Source of the DNA: Blautia sp900556555
GTDB taxonomy: Bacteria > Bacillota > Clostridia > Lachnospirales > Lachnospiraceae
NCBI GenBank assembly: GCA_964250615.1
Contig: CAXUGM010000006.1
Direction: 5' to 3' (one strand)
DNA length: 64,000 bases
Below the pieces are notes generated by a model. That model made no database searches. It was not told the origin of the DNA and saw only the letters and a program-made list of their open reading frames with translations. The stretch's first letter is position 1; every line of letters starts with the position of its first letter. This document shows positions 52,051 through 59,484 of this stretch, piece by piece. A program made the translations under genes and the position numbers.

Positions 52051-53233
52051 AGATTATATAGAGCGTGGGGAAAACGCTGTTTTACATACTTATAACCGTT
52101 TTCCGGTTGTGCTGGAAAGAGGGGAAGGAGTACATCTGTATGACCTGGAGGGAAAGGAATATCTTGATTTTGGTGCAGGAATTGCCGTGTTTTCTCTTGG
52201 ATATGGAAACCAGGAATATAATCAGGCTCTAAAAAATCAGATTGATAAACTCCTGCATACTTCGAACCTGTACTATAATGTGCCAATGACAGAAGCGGCA
52301 GAAAAACTTTTGAAAGCATCTGGACTTAGCCGTGTTTTCTTCACAAACAGCGGTACAGAAGCTGTTGAGGGTGCTATTAAGGCGGCAAGAAAGTACGCAT
52401 GGTTAAAAGACGGGAATACGGATCATGAGATTATTGCCATGAAACATTCTTTTCACGGAAGAAGTATGGGAGCATTATCTGTCACAGGAAACACCCATTA
52501 TCAGGAGCCTTTTAAACCCCTGATCGGTGGTATTAAATTTGCTGATTTTAATGATTTAGATAGCGTGAAACAGCAGGTTACTGAGAAAACCTGTGCGATT
52601 ATTTTGGAAACCGTACAGGGAGAAGGCGGCATTTATCCTGCTGATCCAGAGTTTTTAAAAGGCATCAGAAAACTGTGTGATGAACAAGATATTTTGCTGA
52701 TTTTAGATGAAATTCAATGCGGTATGGGCAGGACCGGAAGTATGTTTGCATTCCAGGATTATGGTGTTATGCCGGATATTATGACCAGTGCAAAAGCCTT
52801 GGGATGCGGTGTCCCGGTAGGAGCTTTTGTCTTGAATGAAAAAACAGCGAAAAACAGCCTGGTTCCTGGTGACCATGGAACGACCTATGGTGGAAATCCT
52901 TTTGCCTGTGCAGCAGTAAGCAAGGTGTTTGACCTGTTTGAAGAGCAGCATATTCTGGAACATGTGAAGAAGATTACACCATATTTTGAGGAAAAACTGG
53001 ATATGCTTGTGGATAAGTATGAGTTTTTGACAGCCAGACGTGGAAAAGGCCTGATGCAGGGACTGGTAGTTGCAGGAAGACCGGTAGGTGAAATTGTCAC
53101 AAAAGCGTTGGAAAACGGTTTGATCGTGATTTCTGCGGGAACCGATGTACTGCGTTTTGTGCCTCCTCTGATCATTACAGAACATGACATTGACGAGATG
53201 GTGGAAAAACTGGAAGTAAGTTTTCAGGAATGA
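52037..53233 (+). CDS. argD: Acetylornithine aminotransferase
   Basis: 398 residues, PLP-dependent, class III aminotransferase. Makes N-acetylornithine from the semialdehyde. The PLP region is seen in FFTNSGTEAVEGAIK, LILDEIQCGMGRTG and TSAKALGCGVPVGA (Schiff-base lysine). The ATG at 52037 lies inside the end of argB; ATG 52040 is an alternative. Last arg gene in this operon; argF and argH are not in the window. Confidence 0.94.
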   Translation: MMCSKDYIERGENAVLHTYNRFPVVLERGEGVHLYDLEGKEYLDFGAGIAVFSLGYGNQEYNQALKNQIDKLLHTSNLYYNVPMTEAAEKLLKASGLSRVFFTNSGTEAVEGAIKAARKYAWLKDGNTDHEIIAMKHSFHGRSMGALSVTGNTHYQEPFKPLIGGIKFADFNDLDSVKQQVTEKTCAIILETVQGEGGIYPADPEFLKGIRKLCDEQDILLILDEIQCGMGRTGSMFAFQDYGVMPDIMTSAKALGCGVPVGAFVLNEKTAKNSLVPGDHGTTYGGNPFACAAVSKVFDLFEEQHILEHVKKITPYFEEKLDMLVDKYEFLTARRGKGLMQGLVVAGRPVGEIVTKALENGLIVISAGTDVLRFVPPLIITEHDIDEMVEKLEVSFQE

Positions 53234-53252
53234 GCTAAAAATATTTGTCATA

Positions 53253-53281
53253 TTGACGGAAATGAAATTATTCGCTATAAT
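53253..53281 (+). promoter_or_regulatory. Promoter of the T-box-brnQ transcript
   Basis: TTGACG (53253-53258) and TATAAT (53276-53281) with a 17-base spacer, just after argD. Transcription should start near 53288, right before the T-box RNA. Confidence 0.8.
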
Positions 53282-53289
53282 ATACAAAA

Positions 53290-53561
53290 ATATGAAAATG
53301 ATGAATTCGCAGAAGGGAATAAGTAGTCATTAGTGAAATTTACAGAGAGGCAGCGGTTGGTGAGAGGTGTCAAGGAAGCTGATGAATGAAATCATCCCGG
53401 AGAAGCAAGCTGAAAAAAGTAGGCAAGCCGGAGTTGAGCCACGATATCGGTGATACGCATTGATGGATGCGGGGAAAGAGCCTGATGATAGTAAGAATCA
53501 GGGAATTAAGGTGGTACCACGATATATAAAGTCGTCCTTTTATAAGGGCGGCTTTTTTTTG
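53290..53561 (+). promoter_or_regulatory. T-box leader, isoleucine type (AUC specifier)
   Basis: The conserved T-box sequence AAGGTGGTACCACG is at 53508-53521. Upstream, ACAGAGAGG and GGTTGGTGAGAGG belong to stem I, and GAAATCATCCCGGAG at about 53386 gives the specifier ATC by the usual codon-then-(A)CC..GGAG pattern. A terminator stem (GTCGTCCTT with AAGGGCGGC, then eight T, 53531-53560) competes with the antiterminator. Uncharged tRNA-Ile should allow read-through into brnQ. The specifier is read by eye. Confidence 0.88.
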
Positions 53562-53585
53562 TGGAATGAAAAGGAGGAAAACGAA

Positions 53586-54917
53586 ATGAAATTAGGGAAA
53601 AGAAAAATGCTGTTGGTAAGTTTTATGTTGTTTTCATTATTTTTTGGTGCTGGAAATCTTATTTTTCCACCATTTCTTGGGCAGAATGCAGGAGAAACCA
53701 CTCCCCTGGCAATTTCCTCTTTCTTGATTACAGCAGTGGTGCTGCCGGTGCTTGGTGTCATTGTTGTAGCAGCTTTTGACGGACTTGATTGTCTGGCAAG
53801 AAAGGTAGATGCACGTTTTGCAGTTGTCTTTACGGTGTTAATTTACTTATCAATTGGACCGGGTCTTGGAATTCCAAGAGCTGCATCTGTTCCTTTTGAG
53901 ATGGCAGTAGCCCCTTATTTGCCGGAAAACGCACCGCTAAAATGGTGTATGGCCGGATATTCTCTTGTATTCTTTGTTATCGCAGCATGGCTTGCTTTGA
54001 CACCGAAAAAATTAGTAGAAAGAATCGGAAAATTTCTGACCCCGTCTCTTCTGGTTTTACTTGTATTTTTGTTTGTGAATTTTTTGTTCAGAGGAGATGC
54101 TGGCGTTGCAGCAGCCCAGGAAACTTATGCAGCGAATCCTATGGTAAAGGGCTTTCTGGAAGGATACCAGACCATGGACACCATTGCTGCATTAAACTTT
54201 GGCCTTGTTATTGCTGTGACAATCCGGAATCTGGGTGTTGAGAATAAGAAAAGTGTGATGCGTTATACAGTAACAGCCGGTCTTGCAGCAGGAACCATTT
54301 TGTCTCTGGTGTATTTGATGCTTGCGTATATGGGTATGAAAAGTTCAGCAGTTTATCCGATTCAGGAAAATGGTGCATGGACTCTTAGATGTATTGTGTC
54401 CCAGTTATTTGGTGGACCAGGAGCGGTGCTTCTGGCAGCTATTTTTACACTGGCATGCCTGACTACCTGTGTTGGCCTGATTACCTCTATTTCTCAGTTC
54501 TTTTCAGGACTTACAAAAAAATTAAGTTACCGCCAGTGGGTTTTTGTGATTGCCGGATTTTCATTTTTAATCTGTAATCAGGGTCTGAATACGATTTTGA
54601 GTCTGTCAGTTCCAGTGTTAAATGCAATTTACCCGATGTCCATTGTACTGATTATATTAGGTTTATGTGATTCCAAGATACAGAAGAACCGTTTTATTTA
54701 TCCGGTGTCCATTGCGGCTGTAGGCGTTGAAAGTGTGCTCTATGTTCTTGAGCAGGCAAAACTGCCTCTTGGAATAATCGGAGAGCTGTGCCACAAACTT
54801 CCTTTATATTCTATGGGGCTTGGCTGGGTTATTGTTGGTCTTGCGGCAGTGCTGGTGAGCATGGTCTGCGGATGTGTTTCAGGTCAAAAAGCAGGAGTAG
54901 ATGTACTGGAATCCTAA
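53586..54917 (+). CDS. brnQ: Branched-chain amino acid transporter, LIVCS family
   Basis: 443 residues, about 12 membrane helices. The start MKLGKRKMLLVSFMLFSLFF and the GAGNLIFPPFLGQNAG motif mark BrnQ, a sodium- or proton-coupled carrier of leucine, isoleucine and valine. The frame runs back to 53460 through the T-box terminator, but AAGGAGG before 53586 sets the start. Control by an isoleucine T-box fits uptake of the amino acid that is sensed. Confidence 0.93.
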   Translation: MKLGKRKMLLVSFMLFSLFFGAGNLIFPPFLGQNAGETTPLAISSFLITAVVLPVLGVIVVAAFDGLDCLARKVDARFAVVFTVLIYLSIGPGLGIPRAASVPFEMAVAPYLPENAPLKWCMAGYSLVFFVIAAWLALTPKKLVERIGKFLTPSLLVLLVFLFVNFLFRGDAGVAAAQETYAANPMVKGFLEGYQTMDTIAALNFGLVIAVTIRNLGVENKKSVMRYTVTAGLAAGTILSLVYLMLAYMGMKSSAVYPIQENGAWTLRCIVSQLFGGPGAVLLAAIFTLACLTTCVGLITSISQFFSGLTKKLSYRQWVFVIAGFSFLICNQGLNTILSLSVPVLNAIYPMSIVLIILGLCDSKIQKNRFIYPVSIAAVGVESVLYVLEQAKLPLGIIGELCHKLPLYSMGLGWVIVGLAAVLVSMVCGCVSGQKAGVDVLES

Positions 54918-54933
54918 ATTTTTCATGTGATCA

Positions 54934-54973
54934 GGTATAAAATATTATGATTTGTAAATAATTCTTTTATACC
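54934..54973. repeat. 9-bp inverted repeat before the YdcZ-type gene
   Basis: GGTATAAAA (54934-54942) and TTTTATACC (54965-54973) are perfect inverted copies, 22 bases apart, ending 12 bases before the GGAGG of the next gene. No T run follows, so it is more likely an operator or a leader hairpin than a terminator. Confidence 0.7.
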
Positions 54974-54997
54974 GGATGAATCATGGAGGAAAAAACA

Positions 54998-55432
54998 ATG
55001 TGGGGAATTCTAGTGGCGTTGATTTCCGGGGCACTGATGAGTGTCCAGGGAGTTTTTAATACGGAGCTTACCAAACAAAGCAGTTTGTGGGTTTCCACGG
55101 GCTGGGTGCAGTTTTCCGCTCTTCTTGTATGTATTGCAGCGTGGTTTTTCACGGGAAGACAAAGCATTCTGGCACTGGCAAGGGTGGAACACAAGTATAT
55201 TTTGCTGGGCGGTGTGATTGGTGCATTTATTACCATCACGGTGATTCAAAGTATGTCTGCACTTGGGCCTGCAAAGGCAGCGATGCTTATTGTGGTGGCA
55301 CAGCTTGCAGTAGCATATCTCATTGAACTTATGGGAATGTTTGGAGTGGAGAAAGCTGGATTTCAGTGGAGAAAACTAATAGGGATGGCAGTAGCCATTG
55401 CTGGTATCGTGATTTTCAAATGGGAAAAATAG
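54998..55432 (+). CDS. YdcZ-type (DMT superfamily) small membrane transporter
   Basis: 144 residues, with four to five hydrophobic helices: half the size of a full EamA transporter, so it likely works as a dimer. The pattern LISGALMSVQGVFNTEL and the end GIVIFKW fit the YdcZ (DUF606) family. GGAGG at 54985-54989 selects the ATG at 54998 over that at 54983. Substrate unknown. It is separated from brnQ by the inverted repeat and ends at a terminator. Confidence 0.83.
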   Translation: MWGILVALISGALMSVQGVFNTELTKQSSLWVSTGWVQFSALLVCIAAWFFTGRQSILALARVEHKYILLGGVIGAFITITVIQSMSALGPAKAAMLIVVAQLAVAYLIELMGMFGVEKAGFQWRKLIGMAVAIAGIVIFKWEK

Positions 55433-55466
55433 ACAAAAACAGCCGGATAAAAACGGCTGTTTTTGT
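55433..55466 (+). terminator. Terminator after the YdcZ-type gene
   Basis: ACAAAAACAGCCG pairs perfectly with CGGCTGTTTTTGT (13 bp, eight-base loop), ending in a T run. Confidence 0.92.
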
Positions 55467-55606
55467 ATTTGCCCAGATGTAAAAACTATGCTACACTTAA
55501 TTTACATTTCAAAAAACATTTCGGCAGTTCTGCCGTGATTTCCAAATTTATTAGAGCAAAAGTAATTTCAAAAAGGGAAAAACCATACAACTGCTGAATT
55601 TAGATA

Positions 55607-55635
55607 TTGTAATAAGAACATAAATTCGTTACAAT
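55607..55635 (+). promoter_or_regulatory. Promoter of the comEA-comEC operon
   Basis: TTGTAA (55607-55612) and TACAAT (55630-55635), 17-base spacer, 54 bases before comEA. The rest of the gap from 55467 holds no gene that I can see. Confidence 0.65.
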
Positions 55636-55689
55636 AGAGACAGTTAGACACAGTTTTTTTCCTTTTAGAAAAGGAAAGGGGAGAAGAAC

Positions 55690-56364
55690 ATGTGGAAAAC
55701 AGAAAAATACTTGCTGATACTTGTTTTACTGTTTCTTTTTTGCGGATTGTTTTTGTGCTCCTGTAAAAAACAGGGAACGGAAATGGTCATGGAAAATACA
55801 GAGCAGATACCTGAAAAGGAGGATGCCGGAAAAGTGGAAAGAGAAGAAAAGAGCCAGGAAACAGGGAATCAGGAAAAGACACCTGCAAAGCCGGACTTTA
55901 TATGGATTGACATAAGCGGTGCGGTGAACAAGCCGGGAGTATATAGGTTATGCAAAGATGCAAGGCTGTTTGAAGCAGTAGATGCAGCCGGAGGTTTTAC
56001 AGAACAGGCAGATACCCAGTGGCTGAATCAGGCCTCTGTTTTGTCAGATGGAGAAAAAATCCAGGTTTATACCAAAGAAGAAACGGAGAATATGAAGGCA
56101 GATGGAATGTTGGCTGAAAAATCTGCATCTGTCATGGAGCATACCGGTGATGAAAAAAGAGAAGAAGCAGGCAAAATCAATTTAAATACAGCAACCCTGG
56201 AGGAGTTACAAAAAATTCCAGGGATTGGAGAGGTACGTGCCAGAGCTGTTTTGAGTTACAGGGATGAAATCGGGAGTTTTCAGACTGTTGATGAGATACA
56301 GCAAGTACCTGGCATCAAAGGGAAAACCTATGAGAAAATTGCTGATTACATATGTGTGGACTAA
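55690..56364 (+). CDS. comEA: ComEA-like DNA-binding lipoprotein
   Basis: 224 residues. An N-terminal membrane helix ends in a lipobox-like FLCSC (Cys about residue 25). An acidic linker leads to a SLBB domain (about 75-125, with IDISGAVNKPGVYRL) and a C-terminal helix-hairpin-helix pair (about 160-222, INLNTATLEELQKIPGIG and EIQQVPGIKGKTYEKIA). ComEA captures external DNA for uptake through ComEC. ComEC is encoded in the same cluster 3.1 kb downstream, not adjacent as usual. Confidence 0.9.
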   Translation: MWKTEKYLLILVLLFLFCGLFLCSCKKQGTEMVMENTEQIPEKEDAGKVEREEKSQETGNQEKTPAKPDFIWIDISGAVNKPGVYRLCKDARLFEAVDAAGGFTEQADTQWLNQASVLSDGEKIQVYTKEETENMKADGMLAEKSASVMEHTGDEKREEAGKINLNTATLEELQKIPGIGEVRARAVLSYRDEIGSFQTVDEIQQVPGIKGKTYEKIADYICVD

Positions 56365-56382
56365 AAGGAGATAAGGAGAAAA

Positions 56383-57075
56383 ATGATGAGCAAACGAGTT
56401 CTTGTAGTGGATGATGAAAAATTAATTGTAAAAGGAATCAGATTCAGCCTGGAGCAGGAAGGCATGGAAGTGGATTGTGCTTATGATGGAGAGGAAGCTC
56501 TTGAAAAAGCAAAGACAAAGGAATATGACATGATTCTCTTGGATATCATGCTTCCAAAACTCACAGGCCTGGAGGTGTGCCAGCAAATCCGGGAATTTTC
56601 CAGTGTTCCTATCATTATGCTTACTGCAAAAGGTGAGGATATGGATAAGATTCTTGGACTAGAGTATGGTGCAGATGACTATATTACCAAACCATTTAAT
56701 ATTCTGGAGGTAAAGGCTAGAATTAAAGCAATTATGCGAAGGGCACAGAAAGAAGAGAGAAAAGAGAGTTCAGATAAAAAGCTGGTGATCGGTGACCTGA
56801 AGCTGGATTGTGAAGGCAGACGGGTGTTTATTGCAGGAAGAGAGATTAATCTTACAGCAAAGGAATTTGATGTGCTGGAACTTCTGGCAAAAAATCCTAA
56901 TAAGGTGTACAGCCGTGAAAATCTGCTGAATCTGGTGTGGGGTTATGAGTATCCGGGAGATGTGCGTACTGTGGATGTGCATATCCGTAGATTAAGAGAA
57001 AAGATTGAGACGATTCCAAGTGATCCGAAATACGTTCACACAAAATGGGGAATCGGATATTATTTTCAGGGATAA
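56383..57075 (+). CDS. OmpR/PhoB-family response regulator
   Basis: 230 residues. Receiver domain with Asp 54 in MILLDIMLPKL and Lys in ITKPFN, then a winged helix with RTVDVHIRRLREKIE. AAGGAG precedes MMSKRV. It is followed after six bases by its kinase. It resembles WalR/PhoP-type regulators, but specific assignment is not possible. The pair lies between comEA and the GerMN-comEC genes. Confidence 0.92.
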   Translation: MMSKRVLVVDDEKLIVKGIRFSLEQEGMEVDCAYDGEEALEKAKTKEYDMILLDIMLPKLTGLEVCQQIREFSSVPIIMLTAKGEDMDKILGLEYGADDYITKPFNILEVKARIKAIMRRAQKEERKESSDKKLVIGDLKLDCEGRRVFIAGREINLTAKEFDVLELLAKNPNKVYSRENLLNLVWGYEYPGDVRTVDVHIRRLREKIETIPSDPKYVHTKWGIGYYFQG

Positions 57076-57081
57076 AAGACT

Positions 57082-58509
57082 ATGAAAGAAAAAATGAAAC
57101 AGTCCTTTTTCAAAAGTCTGAGGTTCCGCATTATGGTATTGCTGGTGATCATTGGTATTATCCCCTGTTTTATTATTGAGAAGGTGATTGTCAGCAGTTA
57201 TGAGAACAGGGCTGTGGAACTCAGAAAAATCAATGTGAAAAATCAATGTGATATTCTGGGAAACCAGCTTATGAAAGAAGGATATCTGGATTACCAGCAG
57301 TCAGAAATTATCAATGGGGAGCTGTCTCTTCTGTCTACTGTATATAATGGAAGAATTCTGATTATTAACAGAAGCGGGCGTATTGTAAAAGATACCTATG
57401 ATATTGATGAAGGAAAATACATGATTTCCGAAGAAGTGATTCAATGTTTTGATGGTGTGGATACCAGTTATTATGATCAGGGAAATGATTACATTGAACA
57501 GACAGTTCCTCTGAAATATCCTAAGAATAAACAGGTCGCCGGTGTCATGCTGGTAAGTACGTCTACAGGTGAAATCAGGGATAGTATTGAAATCCTGGAG
57601 CACAGAGGGAATCTTCTGATGCTGGCAATCAGTGTTTTGGTTTTGCTTTTGGGATTTGTCCTGTCAAAGAGCCTGGTAAAACCATTTGGGCGCGTCAGCA
57701 AGGCTATTGAGGAACTGACAGACGGATATCTGGATGAGGAGATTTCTGTTCCTGATTATACAGAAACGCAGGTGCTGAGTAGTGTATTTAATAAAATGCT
57801 GAAACGTATGAAGGTTCTGGATGATTCCAGACAGGAGTTTGTGGCAAATGTGTCTCATGAATTGAAGACGCCTATGACTTCTATTAAAGTTCTGGCGGAT
57901 TCCCTGGTAGGGCAGGAGAATGTTCCTGTTGAGCTTTACCAGGAATTTATGCAGGATATCACAGTGGAAATTGACAGAGAAAATAAGATTATTACTGACC
58001 TGCTGTCTCTGGTGAAGATGGACAAAAAAGCTTCTGAGCTGAATATTGAGAAAGTTAATATCAATGAACTGATGGAAAGTATTCTGAAACGTCTGAAGCC
58101 TATTGCAGATAAGAAAAAAGTGGAACTGGTACTAGAAACTTACCGCCCTATTGTGGCAGAAGTGGATGCAGTGAAACTGAGCCTGGCATTATCGAATCTG
58201 GTAGAAAACGGCATCAAATACAACGTGGAGGATGGCTGGGTGCATGTGACTCTGAATGCGGATCATAAATATTTTTATGTGTCTGTGGCAGATTCAGGAG
58301 TTGGAATTCCGGAAGAATCAATAGACAGGATTTTTGAACGTTTTTACAGGGTTGATAAGTCTCATTCCAGAGAAATTGGTGGAACGGGTCTTGGCCTTGC
58401 GATTACCAGAAATGCCATTGCTATGCACAGAGGTGCAGTAAAGGTAAAAAGCGAAGAGCAGAAGGGCACTACATTTTCTGTGCGTGTTCCTTTAAATTAT
58501 ATTGCATAG
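57082..58509 (+). CDS. Membrane sensor histidine kinase
   Basis: 475 residues. Two membrane helices (about 14-34 and 177-197) bracket an extracellular domain. HAMP (about 197-250), HisKA with His 259 in NVSHELKTPMTS and HATPase with NLVENGIKYN, DSGVGIP and GTGLGLAIT follow. All catalytic motifs are intact. It phosphorylates the regulator encoded just before. The signal may concern the envelope, given the lipoprotein gene downstream (inference). Confidence 0.92.
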   Translation: MKEKMKQSFFKSLRFRIMVLLVIIGIIPCFIIEKVIVSSYENRAVELRKINVKNQCDILGNQLMKEGYLDYQQSEIINGELSLLSTVYNGRILIINRSGRIVKDTYDIDEGKYMISEEVIQCFDGVDTSYYDQGNDYIEQTVPLKYPKNKQVAGVMLVSTSTGEIRDSIEILEHRGNLLMLAISVLVLLLGFVLSKSLVKPFGRVSKAIEELTDGYLDEEISVPDYTETQVLSSVFNKMLKRMKVLDDSRQEFVANVSHELKTPMTSIKVLADSLVGQENVPVELYQEFMQDITVEIDRENKIITDLLSLVKMDKKASELNIEKVNINELMESILKRLKPIADKKKVELVLETYRPIVAEVDAVKLSLALSNLVENGIKYNVEDGWVHVTLNADHKYFYVSVADSGVGIPEESIDRIFERFYRVDKSHSREIGGTGLGLAITRNAIAMHRGAVKVKSEEQKGTTFSVRVPLNYIA

Positions 58510-58521
58510 GAGAATGCGGAA

Positions 58522-59484
58522 ATGAAAATATGGAAAAAAACAGCGGCAGTCATACTGGCGGTCTGTATGATTTCCGGAGTCCTGGGATGCACTGAGGGAG
58601 AGGAACAGGAACAGGACAGTGAGACAGCAGAATATTACATGTATTATGTTTCGCCGAAGGAAACATCCCTAGAGAAGGTAGAATATGTTCCAAAAGAACG
58701 AACATCAGAGGCGATGGTACAGGAAATCGCAGGGAGGCTGTCAGAAAATCTGGAGGAAGAAGGTTATTTGAGTCTGTTGCCGGAAAATGTAGGCATCCAG
58801 AATCTTACTTATGAAGGTCAGACAGTTTCTATCAGCTTTAACAGTGAGTACAAAAAGATGAAAAATACCAGAGAACTTTTGGCGAGAGCAGGAATTGTAA
58901 AGGCATTCACGCAGATTCCGGAGGTGAATTATGTGGAATTTTTCTGTGACGGGGAATCTATGACAGATGCATCCGGAGTAGTGCTTGGAAAAATGGATAA
59001 GAATACCTTTGTAGAAAATCAAGGAGATAATATCAATTCTTATATTCATACAAGCCTAAATCTGTATTTTGCAAACGAAAGCGGAGATAGGTTGGAAAAA
59101 GAAAATATTTCTGTATATTACAGCAGCAATGTACCTCTTGAGCGTGAAGTGGTAGAGCGCCTTTTAAAAGGTCCAAAATCGGCTGGATTGAAGCCTACCT
59201 TATCACCGAACACCAAAATCCTGAGTGTTTCCATTGTCGAGGGAATCTGCTATGTAAATCTTGATAAAAGTTTTCTCACAGATTCTATGGATGTACAGGA
59301 AGAATTGCCTATTTTTTCTATTGTAAATTCTCTTACAGATGCATGTAATGTCCGGGGAGTGCAGATTTCAGTGGATGGTAAGACTGCGGTTAATTTCCGG
59401 GAAAGTATGAAACTGGATCAGATTTATCATGCAGACTATCGTCTGACTGAGGAAAATCAGGAGGAGAAAGAAGAAAAAGAATGA
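58522..59484 (+). CDS. GerMN-domain lipoprotein
   Basis: 320 residues. A lipoprotein signal ends in VLGC (Cys about residue 23). Two GerMN repeats follow (about 45-150 and 170-300, the second with VVERLLKGPKSAG and ILSVSIVEGICYVNLDKSF). GerM-type proteins act at the cell wall; in sporulators GerM is part of the mother cell-forespore channel, and in other contexts such lipoproteins associate with two-component kinases. Here it follows the kinase by 12 bases and overlaps comEC by four, so it is coupled to both. Confidence 0.87.
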   Translation: MKIWKKTAAVILAVCMISGVLGCTEGEEQEQDSETAEYYMYYVSPKETSLEKVEYVPKERTSEAMVQEIAGRLSENLEEEGYLSLLPENVGIQNLTYEGQTVSISFNSEYKKMKNTRELLARAGIVKAFTQIPEVNYVEFFCDGESMTDASGVVLGKMDKNTFVENQGDNINSYIHTSLNLYFANESGDRLEKENISVYYSSNVPLEREVVERLLKGPKSAGLKPTLSPNTKILSVSIVEGICYVNLDKSFLTDSMDVQEELPIFSIVNSLTDACNVRGVQISVDGKTAVNFRESMKLDQIYHADYRLTEENQEEKEEKE

